Below are positions 1 through 8,950 of a stretch of 38,170 nucleotides of DNA, in pieces (position 1 is the first letter of the stretch; every line of letters begins with the position of its first letter). Below the pieces are notes generated by a model, which saw nothing but the letters and a program-made list of their open reading frames with translations, was not told where the DNA came from and searched no databases. Made by a program: the position numbers and the translations under genes. Source of the stretch: Bacteroidota bacterium (GTDB taxonomy: Bacteria; Bacteroidota; Bacteroidia; B-17B0; Aurantibacillaceae). The stretch spans positions 1-38,170 of the forward strand of contig JAHEYF010000012.1 in assembly GCA_023251755.1 (NCBI GenBank), given 5' to 3'.

Positions 1-364
1 TAGGGCCTTTGCCATCAATGGCGTTTCCTAAAGTGTCTACCACACGGCCCAGCATACCTTCGCCCACTTTAATGGACGCAATTTTACCGGTACGTTTAAC
101 CGTGTCGCCTTCTTTTACTTTGGTTGATTCACCCAATAATACGGCACCAACGTTGTCTTCTTCGAGATTCAGTACGATGCCCTGCAAACCTGTTGCAAAT
201 TCAATCAGCTCGCCCGACTGAACTTTTGATAAACCATAAATACGGGCAATACCGTCACCCACTTGCAACACGGTACCCACCTCTTCTAATTCTGCTTCGG
301 ATTTAAAGCCAGACAATTGTTGTCTTAAAATTGCAGATACTTCTGCCGGTTTAACTTCTGCCAT
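1..364 (-). CDS. atpA: ATP synthase F1 subunit alpha, N-terminal part (cut by window edge)
   Basis: Reading the minus strand from the ATG at 362-364 gives a protein that starts [17 protein letters not shown] and continues through [22 protein letters not shown] and [16 protein letters not shown]. This is the N-terminal beta-barrel of the F1 alpha subunit and the run-up to the nucleotide-binding domain. About 121 codons are present; the Walker A loop and catalytic core lie outside the window. Alpha alternates with beta in the F1 hexamer on the cytoplasmic side and carries the non-catalytic nucleotide sites. It follows atpH with a 56-base gap, the usual F1 order. The identity is secure; only the rest of the gene is missing. 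Confidence 0.96.
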   Translation of the reverse strand, partial: MAEVKPAEVSAILRQQLSGFKSEAELEEVGTVLQVGDGIARIYGLSKVQSGELIEFATGLQGIVLNLEEDNVGAVLLGESTKVKEGDTVKRTGKIASIKVGEGMLGRVVDTLGNAIDGKGP

Positions 365-420
365 TCTTGTTTAGTTTAAAGTTTAACGCTATAAGTCTTA
401 TCCCTGTTAGGTTTCAATAC

Positions 421-969
421 TTACGACGCTGATATAAAAGGGTTTTCTGTAAAGTTTTTTCTTAAATTGTTTAATTTGCGGGCAATACTGGTGTCTACCT
501 GTTTATCGTTAATACGCAACACAAATCCGCCTATTAATTTTTTGTCTGTTTTCTCAATCAGTTCCACTTCTCCCTGGGCAGACTGTTTAATCAGATCCAG
601 CACTTTCGCACGTGTCGTATCGTCTAAGCCAATGGCCGAAGAAATAACAGCCGTTAAAATATGTTTGTGTGTTTTGTATTGTTCAATAAACGAAGAAGTA
701 ATCTCATAGAGGTACATTTCCCGGCGTTTATTGATCATAATATCCATAAAGGCCAGGGTAAGTGCATTCACCGAAGTTTTAAAAACTGCATGAATTACTT
801 CAATTTTTTTATCGGTTTTAATAACGGGGCTTTCCAGCATTCTCACAAAATCGCGGTGCTCGTCGCACACAGCTTTAAGCTGTTGTATATCCTTGTAAAC
901 CGCTTCCAGCTGGCCTTTTTCAATGGCCAGGTCCAGTAAAGATTTTGCGTATCGTGTAGCTAAAATCAT
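421..969 (-). CDS. atpH: ATP synthase F1 subunit delta (OSCP)
   Basis: This 182-residue protein matches the size and pattern of the delta/OSCP subunit. It has an alpha-helical N-terminal domain (MILATRYAKSLLDLAIEKGQ, then a region rich in Lys and Glu) and a C-terminal half with the family block around KKLIGGFVLRINDKQVDTSI and a closing RKLNNLRKNF. Delta sits on top of F1 and ties it to the peripheral b stalk. The start ATG lies only 2 bases after the stop of atpF, so the two are translationally linked. No anomalies were seen. Confidence 0.96.
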   Translation of the reverse strand: MILATRYAKSLLDLAIEKGQLEAVYKDIQQLKAVCDEHRDFVRMLESPVIKTDKKIEVIHAVFKTSVNALTLAFMDIMINKRREMYLYEITSSFIEQYKTHKHILTAVISSAIGLDDTTRAKVLDLIKQSAQGEVELIEKTDKKLIGGFVLRINDKQVDTSIARKLNNLRKNFTENPFISAS

Positions 970-971
970 GT

Positions 972-1466
972 TTAGTTCAGGTTAACTTCTTTCATTAAAT
1001 TACTCATCAACGCTTTTTGTTTGTCGTCGGAGCTTAAATGTTCTTTCAGAATTTTCTCAGCAATATCAATCGACAAAGTAGCCACCTGGTTTTTTAATTC
1101 GGCCACAGCGGCTAATTTTTCGCTGTTAATGGTTTCGCGGGCCTGGGCTACCAATTTATCCGATTCAGTTTTGGCCTTTGCCTTTGCTTCGTTCACAATG
1201 GCTTCTTTGGTGTCGCGGGCTTCCTTTAACAAAGCATCGCGCTCGGCACGGGCCTGGGCCAGTATTTTTTCGTTGCTGGCCTGTAAGTCCTGCATGTCTT
1301 TACGGGCTTGTTCAGCCGATTCCAAAGCGCTTTCAATTGAATGTTCGCGCTCTTTAATCATGTTCAGGATTGGTTTCCAGGCAAATTTTTTCAGGATAAA
1401 GAAGATGATTGAGAAAGTGACAATCATCCAGAACAATAAGCCAAACGCGGGTTGTACTAATTCCAT
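972..1466 (-). CDS. atpF: ATP synthase F0 subunit b
   Basis: This 164-residue protein has one N-terminal membrane segment (about residues 8-27, FGLLFWMIVTFSIIFFILKK). A long charged helix follows, rich in Glu, Lys, Ala and Arg, typical of the b-subunit coiled coil that forms the peripheral stalk. The family motif WKPILNMIKERE follows the membrane helix directly. It lies between atpE and atpH, 2 bases before atpH and 77 bases after atpE. That gap holds a terminator-like hairpin (see 1506-1538). Length and order agree with other Bacteroidota. Confidence 0.96.
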   Translation of the reverse strand: MELVQPAFGLLFWMIVTFSIIFFILKKFAWKPILNMIKEREHSIESALESAEQARKDMQDLQASNEKILAQARAERDALLKEARDTKEAIVNEAKAKAKTESDKLVAQARETINSEKLAAVAELKNQVATLSIDIAEKILKEHLSSDDKQKALMSNLMKEVNLN

Positions 1467-1505
1467 CTGTGTTTTATTTTGTGTTGTTGTTGATCTTTAA
1501 AAAAT

Positions 1506-1538
1506 AAAAAGGTACCGGCCAAACGCCGGTACTTTTTT
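1506..1538 (-). terminator. Hairpin with T tract between atpE and atpF
   Basis: The arms GTACCGGC (1512-1519) and GCCGGTAC (1525-1532) form a perfect 8-bp stem with a 5-base loop. A runs and T runs on each side extend the stem. Read on the minus strand, the stem is followed by CTTTTTATTTTTT, the form of an intrinsic terminator. Because it lies inside the atp operon just after atpE, partial termination or mRNA end protection is more likely than a full stop. The hairpin is seen in the sequence; its function is inferred. Confidence 0.6.
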
Positions 1539-1543
1539 TTCAA

Positions 1544-1798
<255 letters not shown>

Positions 1799-1816
1799 TT
1801 AAAAGTTAAACAAAAC

Positions 1817-1836
1817 GCTGTTTTACTCAAAACAGC
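1817..1836 (-). promoter_or_regulatory. Inverted repeat between atpB and atpE
   Basis: GCTGTTTT (1817-1824) and AAAACAGC (1829-1836) form a perfect 8-bp stem with a 4-base loop (ACTC on the plus strand), in the 60-base gap between atpB and atpE. AT-rich tracts flank it on both sides. It could stabilise the 5' end of an atpE-containing transcript or act as a weak attenuator after atpB. The repeat is observed; the role is inferred. Confidence 0.45.
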
Positions 1837-1846
1837 AAAAATATTT

Positions 1847-3022
1847 TTATACTAAATCTATTTTAGAATTTTCAGCATGATGGTGATCATCGTGATGACC
1901 CTCTTCAATAGCACTACCAATATAAATAGCCGATAATAAAGTAAATACATAAGCCTGTAAAAAGGCCACCAGCAATTCCATTAAACCCATAAACACTGTA
2001 AACAATACCGAAACCACCGAAGCACCGTAACCGGCGCCTGTGCTCATTTGTCCGAAAATAAAAATCAAACTGAAAAAGGCCAGTCCTATAATGTGGCCGG
2101 CTGTAATGTTAGCGAACAAACGTATCATCAATACAAAGGGGCGCAACACCACACCCAAAATTTCGATAGGGGTTAAAATAATTAACACCGGAATAGGAAC
2201 GCCAGGCATCGCAAATATATGCCTCCAGTAATGACCATTGCTGTTAATAAGCGTAATCAATAAAGTTAAACCGGCCAATACTAAACAAACCGCAATGTTA
2301 CCGGTGAGGTTGGCACCACAACCAGGAATAAGCGGAACAAGGCCCAATAAATTATTGATGAAAATAAAAAAGAAGACTGTCAGCAGGTAAGGCATAAATT
2401 TTTCGTACTTGGGGCCTATGGAGTTTTTCGCCACATCGTCGCGTACAAACATAATCATAGGCTCTACAAAAGACTGCAAACCTTTGGGTGCTTTATTCGA
2501 ACCCTTTTTATAGGCTTTGGCCACAGTCAGAAACATCCAAAGCAGGATGAAGGCACTGAGCAATAAAGCAAATACATTTTTTGTGATGGAGATGTCCCAC
2601 AGATGAGCCGTTAACTCTTCGTTTACAGTGGCGAGGTGGGAGTTCATTTCATCCATTTCATTCACCGCTACTATGTGATTCCCTTCTAATTTATATCCGT
2701 TGTAAGTACTGTGGCCGTGATCGAATTTGTTGGAAAGAAAAACATCCAAACCTCTTTCTTTAGAATACAGAATGATTGGAAGCGGCATTGCAATTGCATT
2801 TTGCCCTTCTCCGGCAATGTGCCAGCCGTATCCGTCCGCAATATGTTCGGTAATTAATTTTCCCGGGTCAAAATTGGCCGCTGCCTCAGGTGTTGCAGCG
2901 GCAGGGTGCTCAACGGGTTCGTAGCCATTGGCAAGGCCTTTGAGCGATGCAAGCGATAAAACGCTGAAAAATAGTATGAAAAGGAATGAATTTCTTTTGA
3001 AGGTATTGATTTTTCTACACAT
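1847..3022 (-). CDS. atpB: ATP synthase F0 subunit a
   Basis: The ATG at 3020-3022 gives 391 residues. I prefer it to the longer frame because that frame would open with a TTG at 3121 and because a signal-peptide-like stretch begins here (KRNSFLFILFFSVLSLASL). A long periplasmic N-terminal region, common in Bacteroidota, follows. Then come the a-subunit helices with PYLLTVFFFIFINNLLGLVP and the essential Arg in VLMIRLFANITAGHI, and a final helix with FLQAYVFTLLSAIYI. Subunit a forms the half-channels for ions next to the c ring. The C-terminus is His-rich (EEGHHDDHHH), seen in some relatives. It is the first gene of the operon here, divergent from the TonB receptor gene. Confidence 0.95.
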   Translation of the reverse strand: MCRKINTFKRNSFLFILFFSVLSLASLKGLANGYEPVEHPAAATPEAAANFDPGKLITEHIADGYGWHIAGEGQNAIAMPLPIILYSKERGLDVFLSNKFDHGHSTYNGYKLEGNHIVAVNEMDEMNSHLATVNEELTAHLWDISITKNVFALLLSAFILLWMFLTVAKAYKKGSNKAPKGLQSFVEPMIMFVRDDVAKNSIGPKYEKFMPYLLTVFFFIFINNLLGLVPLIPGCGANLTGNIAVCLVLAGLTLLITLINSNGHYWRHIFAMPGVPIPVLIILTPIEILGVVLRPFVLMIRLFANITAGHIIGLAFFSLIFIFGQMSTGAGYGASVVSVLFTVFMGLMELLVAFLQAYVFTLLSAIYIGSAIEEGHHDDHHHAENSKIDLV

Positions 3023-3061
3023 TTCTATTTGACGAATTTTAACATTTCTTAAATTCGGGTG

Positions 3062-3069
3062 CAAATTTA
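3062..3069 (-). promoter_or_regulatory. Candidate -7 box of the atp operon promoter
   Basis: On the minus strand the sequence is TAAATTTG, an exact match to the Bacteroidota -7 consensus TAnnTTTG, 40 bases before the atpB ATG. I see no good TTTG -33 box at the usual spacing, so this is a candidate only. Its position also argues against a translation start at 3121. Confidence 0.4.
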
Positions 3070-3138
3070 GGGATTTATTCAGAATCCGGGAAATTTTTTT
3101 GGAAAAAGATTCAACAGGCAATTTTCCATTTTTTTATC

Positions 3139-3146
3139 TATGTTTG
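3139..3146 (+). promoter_or_regulatory. Candidate -7 box for the TonB receptor gene
   Basis: TATGTTTG is an exact match to TAnnTTTG, 25 bases before the ATG at 3172. It would give a short leader. A -33 box is not clear. Together with the box at 3062-3069 it would make this 150-base gap a divergent promoter region. Confidence 0.45.
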
Positions 3147-3171
3147 CAGGCTTTAAAAAGAGCTTATCAAT

Positions 3172-5634
3172 ATGACATTCAACAGATTCCTTTCCTCCGT
3201 TTTTGTTCTTCTTTTTTTCAGCAGCCTTTGTTCTGCTCAAAACTACCTGCAAACCGTTAAAGGAAAAATCACCGATAAAGAATCGGGCCTTACCATACCC
3301 GGTGTAATTGTAAAGTTAAAAGGCGATTCCACCGGCAAGTTAGTCGCTACCAGCGATGCAGATGGTTTTTTTAAAATACCGAATGTACCTGTTGGCCGCC
3401 GTACCTTCATCGTCAGTTTTGTAGGTTACAAAACGGCTGTAGCCTCAGATATCATTGTAGTATCCGGGAAAGAAACCTTTTTAAACATCGACCTCGAAGA
3501 AGCTGTGCAACAAATGGACGAGGTGGTGATCAAAGCCGAAGACAAAGGTTCTTTTAATGAAATGAGTTCCGTTAGTACCAAAACATTCAGCATCGAAGAA
3601 ACCGAGCGTTACCCCGGATCGAGGCAGGACCCTGCCCGTATGGCGTCTAATTTTGCAGGGGTGCAGGGCACCAACGATTCGCGGAATGACATTGTGATCC
3701 GTGGAAATTCTCCTTCGGGCCTGTTGTGGCGACTCGAGGAAATTGATATTCCCAACCCCAATCACTTCAACGTCGCCGGTTCTGCCGGTGGGCCGGTTTC
3801 TATTGTCAACAATAAATACTTAGCCAACTCCGAATTTTTTACCGGGGCTTTTCCTGCATCTTATGGCAATGCCATGGGTGGTGTATTCGATTTAAAAATG
3901 CGGAACGGAAACAACGAAAAACACGAACGCACTTTTCAGCTGGGTTTTCTGGGTACCGAAATGGGTGTAGAAGGCCCCCTGAATAAAGAGAAGGGATCGA
4001 GTTATTTAATCAATTACCGGTACAGCACCCTCGATTTATTTTCGGCCCTGCACCTGCCCATTGGTACCAGCGCGGTTCCCAAGTACCAGGACATGGGCTT
4101 CCGTTTTAATTTCCCCACCAAAAAAGCAGGGACCTTTGCCTTTAGCGGGATTGGCGGCTTAAGCAATATTTCTATTGTATTGAGCAAAGACACGGTAAGG
4201 CCCAAAGAATTGTACGGCGACCAAAACCGCGACCAGTATTTTAAAACCAATATGGGTGTGGCTATTTTAAGCCACATTATTGCCCTGGGTGAAAAAACAA
4301 TGCTGAAGACCACCCTCGCCCATTCGGCAGCCACCAACCACGCCAATCATTACCTTGTGCTGCGCGATAAAAACTACAAACCCAACGATTCCCTGCCCGA
4401 AATCATGGGCTTTCAGTTCCTTGAACAAAAAACAACCCTGACCACTTCCATCCGCCACAAAATAAATACCCGCAACAGTTTTAAAACAGGCATTTATTTC
4501 AATTATTTTAATGTAAACTTTAACGACAGTGTTAAAACCACTTCCCTGTACGATACCACTGCGGCTATGTTTATTCAAAAGCCCTGGAAAAACAGGCTGC
4601 ATACCAAAACCGGTTTTTTTCTGATACAGCCCTATTTCCAGTACAATTATAAATTTACCGATCAGCTTACTTTTAATGCAGGTGTATACGGGCAGTTGCT
4701 CACCCTCAACAACACCTGGTCGGTTGAACCCCGCGCAGGCCTTAAATGGAACATCAGCGAAAAACATTTGCTGAGCTTAGGTTACGGTTTACACAGCCAG
4801 ATACAACCCACTTATATTTATTACGCCGCACCCGATAGTTTAGTCCGTAACGGTGTTGTAAGTGCCAATACAAATAAAATACAGGACAATAAAAACCTCG
4901 GCATGAGCAAGAGTCAGCATTTTGTACTGGGTTACGATTTTTTTGTGTCCAAGTACCTGCGCATAAAAGCTGAAACCTATTACCAGAACTTGTGGAACAT
5001 TCCGGTGTACGCTGTTCCTTCCTCTGTATCGCTCATCAACCGTGGCGCCACCTTCACCCGTTTCTTCCCGGTTTATAGCCTCGAAAACAAAGGCACAGGA
5101 AGCAATTACGGAATAGAGTTAACTGTAGAAAAATTATTCCATCAGCATTATTTCTTTTTGTTTTCAGGCTCGGTCTTCAATTCCAGATACAAAGGCAGCA
5201 ATAACAAAGAATGGAACACAGACTTCAACGGAAACTATATGTTTAATATGCTGAGCGGCGTTGAATACGCTGTTGGAAAAAGTAAAAAAAACAGCATCAC
5301 TTTTGGCCCTAAAATTACTTATGGTGGTGGCAGACGTTACACCAATCCCAACCGCATAGCCAGCGATAAAATAATGGACGTGGTACCCACCGATACCCTG
5401 GTGAATGTGTTGCAGTTTCCAAATTATTTCAGGGTAGATGCGCGTATAGCTTACAAAATAAACGGTAAAAAAGCTTCCTGGGAAATTGCCATAGACTTAA
5501 TTAACCTCAGCAATCAAAAAAATGTGCTGGCCCTCACCTATGCGCCCGATCCACAAAACCCCAAAGCCGACCCCATGGTACGAAATTACCAGTTGGGCTT
5601 TTTGCCTTTGTTTTATGTGAAGGTTGATTTTTAA
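3172..5634 (+). CDS. TonB-dependent receptor with N-terminal carboxypeptidase-regulatory-like domain
   Basis: This is an 820-residue outer-membrane protein. Residues 1-23 form a signal peptide ending SLCSAQ. Residues 25-110 form a carboxypeptidase D regulatory-like beta sandwich (VKGKITDKESGLTIPGVIVK). A TonB plug follows at about 115-230 (NDIVIRGNSPSGLLWRLEEI), and the rest is a beta-barrel ending in an aromatic residue (FYVKVDF). The family imports siderophores, vitamins, glycans or peptides using TonB energy; nothing here identifies the ligand. There is no SusD-type partner beside it, so a polysaccharide-utilisation role is not supported. It is transcribed away from the atp operon. The start is supported by the signal peptide and the promoter box just upstream. 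Confidence 0.9.
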   Translation: MTFNRFLSSVFVLLFFSSLCSAQNYLQTVKGKITDKESGLTIPGVIVKLKGDSTGKLVATSDADGFFKIPNVPVGRRTFIVSFVGYKTAVASDIIVVSGKETFLNIDLEEAVQQMDEVVIKAEDKGSFNEMSSVSTKTFSIEETERYPGSRQDPARMASNFAGVQGTNDSRNDIVIRGNSPSGLLWRLEEIDIPNPNHFNVAGSAGGPVSIVNNKYLANSEFFTGAFPASYGNAMGGVFDLKMRNGNNEKHERTFQLGFLGTEMGVEGPLNKEKGSSYLINYRYSTLDLFSALHLPIGTSAVPKYQDMGFRFNFPTKKAGTFAFSGIGGLSNISIVLSKDTVRPKELYGDQNRDQYFKTNMGVAILSHIIALGEKTMLKTTLAHSAATNHANHYLVLRDKNYKPNDSLPEIMGFQFLEQKTTLTTSIRHKINTRNSFKTGIYFNYFNVNFNDSVKTTSLYDTTAAMFIQKPWKNRLHTKTGFFLIQPYFQYNYKFTDQLTFNAGVYGQLLTLNNTWSVEPRAGLKWNISEKHLLSLGYGLHSQIQPTYIYYAAPDSLVRNGVVSANTNKIQDNKNLGMSKSQHFVLGYDFFVSKYLRIKAETYYQNLWNIPVYAVPSSVSLINRGATFTRFFPVYSLENKGTGSNYGIELTVEKLFHQHYFFLFSGSVFNSRYKGSNNKEWNTDFNGNYMFNMLSGVEYAVGKSKKNSITFGPKITYGGGRRYTNPNRIASDKIMDVVPTDTLVNVLQFPNYFRVDARIAYKINGKKASWEIAIDLINLSNQKNVLALTYAPDPQNPKADPMVRNYQLGFLPLFYVKVDF

Positions 5635-5751
5635 AATCGCTCATAACCACAGGTGTATGGTGGCGCGTACGGTTTAACTTATGTTTAAATGTTCGCAAAT
5701 AGAATCGTTGTTATTAACACAATTTTTATATGACAATTCCGTTAATTAGCA

Positions 5752-6399
5752 ATGAAAAAAATTTTCATTTTTTTTGTCATGTCAATTATTTGCCTTGATG
5801 TTTGGTCTCAAAGTAAATTAAAAACTCAATGTAAATTTGGGTTTAAATTAGGTTTAGGAATGCACACTATTACAGGCTGTCCCGTAAAAACTCATCCAAA
5901 ACCTGCCTTGATAGGTGGAATGTGGGTTCAGATAAAAATTAGTAAAAGTTGGACTATGCAGGCTGAACTAACTCAAATTGGCAAAGGAACCGCGGGAGAC
6001 AATCAAAATAAATCCAATTACGGCGATTATTTTTTACGTCTATCTTACTTTGAAGTCCCACTCCTCTTCCAATATAACAAGAAACAGGCTTACTTTGAAT
6101 TTGGTCCGGCATTAGCAGCATTAATCAATACTGGAGAATATACGGACAGAGCAGCGTTTCCTTTCCCAACAGACCTTTATCCCTTTAGTAATAAAGACTT
6201 TACTTTTAATATAGGTACTGGTTACGTATTTAACGAAAAGTGGCGTGTAGGAGTGCGATTGATCCACTCACTTATACCTGTTCGAAAACAATTACCGGGA
6301 ACTTCTCATCAAGTTTACAATAGAAGTATAGTTCTTGCTGTTAGCCGTCAAATAAGCTTTAAAGCTTCAAGAGCCGGGCAATCGGAAGACATCGATTAA
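5752..6399 (+). CDS. Small outer-membrane beta-barrel protein (porin-like family)
   Basis: This 215-residue protein has a signal peptide (MKKIFIFFVMSIICLDVWSQ). Short amphipathic strands of the PorT/OmpA-like beta-barrel type follow, for example FGFKLGLGMHTITG, YFEVPLLFQYNKKQAYFEFG and FNIGTGYVFNEKWRVGVRL. Such proteins are common orphans in Bacteroidota and the substrate is unknown. It follows the TonB receptor after 117 bases on the same strand, but that gap has no obvious link and the gene looks more AT-rich than its neighbour. Function beyond barrel is not assignable. Confidence 0.75.
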   Translation: MKKIFIFFVMSIICLDVWSQSKLKTQCKFGFKLGLGMHTITGCPVKTHPKPALIGGMWVQIKISKSWTMQAELTQIGKGTAGDNQNKSNYGDYFLRLSYFEVPLLFQYNKKQAYFEFGPALAALINTGEYTDRAAFPFPTDLYPFSNKDFTFNIGTGYVFNEKWRVGVRLIHSLIPVRKQLPGTSHQVYNRSIVLAVSRQISFKASRAGQSEDID

Positions 6400-6660
6400 A
6401 ATAGTCTTAAGTATTTTGTCTAACAATGCGGCCCTAATATGTATTTAATCTCTGTGGAATTCTTTCAATATCAATACTATTTTCCATTTCCTGACAATTC
6501 GCAGTTGATGAGTAAATCCATCCATAAGCCTGTTTAACAAAACCTGCATCTACAGCATTCTTAATTTTGTTAATGCTTTAATACCGCAGCATTGCCCTGC
6601 GGGACATGCAGCGGAGCGGGTGTGCGTACTTACAGTCAAACGGGTCGTTAAGTTCATTTG
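6400..6660. other. Intergenic stretch at the edge of the restriction-modification island
   Basis: This is 261 bases between the end of the beta-barrel gene and the end of the nuclease gene, which converge. I see no ORF with coding character, no strong hairpin with a T tract and no tRNA-like fold. It contains a short GC-rich patch around 6585-6620 inside otherwise AT-rich sequence. Confidence 0.5.
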
Positions 6661-7359
6661 CTATTTTGAGAGCCGTTTAATTTCACTTGCAATTTGTCCG
6701 ATTACATCTTCATTTTTTATTTTATCGTCTATGCTGAAAACAATAAAAACATGTCCACCGAATTTTTTTGTAAAGTTATCAAAACTTGCTCTCATTCTTT
6801 CTGAAACAGAGTAGTTGCCGAAATTTGCTTTTGCTGTAACAGGTTTTATTTGAATCCCAAATGCTTTTTTGTCAACCCAGCCGAGATAATCAATGTCTCC
6901 AGCGTGGTCAAGTTCGGGGTCACTTTCTACAAATTTTACATTCGGAAATTCCTGTGCAAGATTGTCTTCAATAACTGATTTCTCTCTGATGAAACCATCG
7001 TAAGTTCTGTTGATGGTAAGATTGATAATATATTCAACGCAATCTTGCAAAGTGAGTTGGTTAAATGCTTCCGTCCATTCTGGAATTACAATCTCTTTTA
7101 TTTTTACATAGAGTCGTTCACCAAGTTCTTCCAAACTTTCTTTTGTGATTTTACCTGGCGATTTACCATCGGTGTTTGCATTTTCAAAATACCATTTCTC
7201 CCATTGTTCAAATGATTTTGGCTGGCATTCACGAATCAGAGCCATTACAGAACCAACTTTGTTTGGTCTTGACAACTGGTAGGTTTGACAAGCGTAGTTT
7301 AGAACTTTCTCTTTCTTGCCGAATTCTTTTGAGTGCCGTTGAATTACTGGCTTAGGCAT
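6661..7359 (-). CDS. Type II restriction endonuclease, MjaI family
   Basis: This 232-residue protein resembles the MjaI restriction endonuclease family, whose type member cuts CTAG. Family-like blocks are the N-terminal SRPNKVGSVMALIRECQ, the segment PKSFEQWEKWYFEN, and NLTINRTYDG. A PD-(D/E)xK-type nuclease core is visible in GDIDYLGW followed by AFGIQIKPV, giving an acidic residue plus Q-x-K. The ATG overlaps the stop of the methyltransferase gene by 8 bases (ATGCCTAA), so the nuclease is translated after its protecting methylase, a common arrangement. The cut site is inferred from the family, not read from the sequence. Confidence 0.8.
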   Translation of the reverse strand: MPKPVIQRHSKEFGKKEKVLNYACQTYQLSRPNKVGSVMALIRECQPKSFEQWEKWYFENANTDGKSPGKITKESLEELGERLYVKIKEIVIPEWTEAFNQLTLQDCVEYIINLTINRTYDGFIREKSVIEDNLAQEFPNVKFVESDPELDHAGDIDYLGWVDKKAFGIQIKPVTAKANFGNYSVSERMRASFDNFTKKFGGHVFIVFSIDDKIKNEDVIGQIASEIKRLSK

Positions 7360-8644
7360 TTGCTTCGTTAAATAAATTAATAAATTTTTGTTTGTATTTA
7401 AAATCTAGGGAACTATCCACCTGCGCGAAACCTTTTTTAATTAAATGAGCGTTTATGAAAGTTTTATTTTCAAGATATAAGTAACAAAGTAAATTATTTT
7501 CCTTGTCATATTTTTCTTTATCATATTTAAGAAAAACTCTTTTACCTTTTGTTTTGTCGGTTAGAAATGCTGTTGCCTTACCATTGATTATTGTGTCTTC
7601 TTTTATACCGATTAGTTTAACCGTTAAATCGTTGCTTAAACGAATTTTTTCGGGACTGATAATTTCTTTTACTGTAAAAAATTCTTCTCTTTTATTGGAA
7701 CTGTCCTTGTCTATTTTGGAACCAAATTGAAGTTTTTTTACATCAATCTTTTTATCGAGTTTATGTGGGTCTTTGAAAATATACGGTAGCTTTTGAATTT
7801 CTTTTTCAAAATCTAAGGAGTATTTTTGTTTTATAAACTCATAGGTTGTTTCGTTAATGTCCTTTTGATTTACTTCTAATTTTTCTTTAATGATAGAAAT
7901 AAATTCAGGATTGATTTCAAAACCTACTGAATTGCGACCCAGATTTTTTGCTGAAAGATTTGTTGTTCCACTACCTGCAAATGGGTCCAGAACAGTTTCA
8001 CCTACGAATGAAAACATTTTAATTAGCCGTCTCGGTAATTCTTCGGGGAACATAGCAATATGATTGCTTTGTCTTGCTCCTGCAAAATTCCAATGACCTG
8101 CAAAAAATGTATTCCATTCTTCAGCTGTCATTTTAGAAAGTTCCTTTTGCTCTTTTGTATGCTTGGGAGCGTCTCCCAATTTTTTAAAAACTAAAATGAA
8201 TTCGTAATCAAGTTTTAAAATTCCGTTTCTGGGGTAGGGATATGAACCCATTTGAACACCCCCACCAGTTGTGTTAGATGTAGTTACCTTTTGCCAAATA
8301 ATAGCACCCATATAATCAAACCCTATATTTTCACAGAATTTTATAATTTCCTCCCTAATGGGAATTACTTTATAGCGTCCGTAATAAATGGCCCTTGCGA
8401 ATTGGTCACCAATGTTTACACACAACCTACAACCATTGTGAAGAGTGCGGTAGCATTCTTTCCAAACTAAATTTAGGTTGTTGATATAACTTTCATAGCT
8501 GTCGTGGAAGCCAATTTGGTCGTCTGTCCCATAGTCCTTAAGTTGCCAGTAGGGCGGTGAAGTTATTGCTAAATGTACCGAATTGTCTTCTAATGCGGTC
8601 ATTTGTCTGCTGTCGCCATTTACTATTTTATGATGTGTTTTCAA
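7352..8644 (-). CDS. Beta-class DNA methyltransferase (N4-cytosine or N6-adenine) with SNase-like C-terminal domain
   Basis: This 430-residue protein is the partner of the MjaI-like nuclease. The catalytic motif TSPPYW (about residue 30) precedes the AdoMet-binding motif LDPFAGSGTT (about residue 217), the order of beta-class amino-methyltransferases. SPPY favours N4-cytosine methylation. The methylase fold ends near residue 270. Residues about 320-430 resemble a staphylococcal-nuclease-like domain: VKLIGIKEDTIINGKATAFL, then CYLYLENKTFINAHLIKKGF. The usual catalytic Arg/Glu/Arg set is not visible, so it is probably a binding module. The start appears to be TTG at 8644: the typical methylase opening HKIVNGDSRQM follows at once, the first ATG is 14 codons inside, and no upstream in-frame ATG exists before a stop. 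Confidence 0.85.
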   Translation of the reverse strand: MKTHHKIVNGDSRQMTALEDNSVHLAITSPPYWQLKDYGTDDQIGFHDSYESYINNLNLVWKECYRTLHNGCRLCVNIGDQFARAIYYGRYKVIPIREEIIKFCENIGFDYMGAIIWQKVTTSNTTGGGVQMGSYPYPRNGILKLDYEFILVFKKLGDAPKHTKEQKELSKMTAEEWNTFFAGHWNFAGARQSNHIAMFPEELPRRLIKMFSFVGETVLDPFAGSGTTNLSAKNLGRNSVGFEINPEFISIIKEKLEVNQKDINETTYEFIKQKYSLDFEKEIQKLPYIFKDPHKLDKKIDVKKLQFGSKIDKDSSNKREEFFTVKEIISPEKIRLSNDLTVKLIGIKEDTIINGKATAFLTDKTKGKRVFLKYDKEKYDKENNLLCYLYLENKTFINAHLIKKGFAQVDSSLDFKYKQKFINLFNEANA

Positions 8645-8950
8645 TAGTCTTTTATTTTTTGTCGAATTTACTTATAAAAAAGTTGTGGTTGTCTATAAGT
8701 TGTAAACCGTCCCGGGGCATTTTTTTACCATTACTGCTAACTTGCTTATCCCCTCTCATTCCTTCAGGCTTATCTAATCAAAATTCAAGTGAAAAGACGT
8801 GATTAAATAAGCTTGTATCAAAACTAAGTTAATTAATTTACACACCCAAATCATCAAAAGAACTCTTAATATTTTATTGAAACAGCGGTTCAAAAATCGT
8901 CGATCGAACTTCACTAATCGTAATTCAAAAACCTTTATCTTTAGCTCCTG
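8645..8950. other. Divergent intergenic region, AT-rich
   Basis: This is 306 bases between the methyltransferase gene (minus) and the nucleotidyltransferase-HEPN gene (plus). It must carry both promoters. The only box I can point to is TATCTTTA at 8936-8943, one base from TAnnTTTG but only 8 bases before the ATG, so a leaderless transcript would be needed. No RNA gene or repeat was recognised. Confidence 0.4.

Noticed and set aside
3172..6399. SusC/SusD polysaccharide-utilisation pair
   Set aside because: The downstream protein is a small beta-barrel, not a SusD lipoprotein, and the receptor lacks SusC-specific features I could point to.
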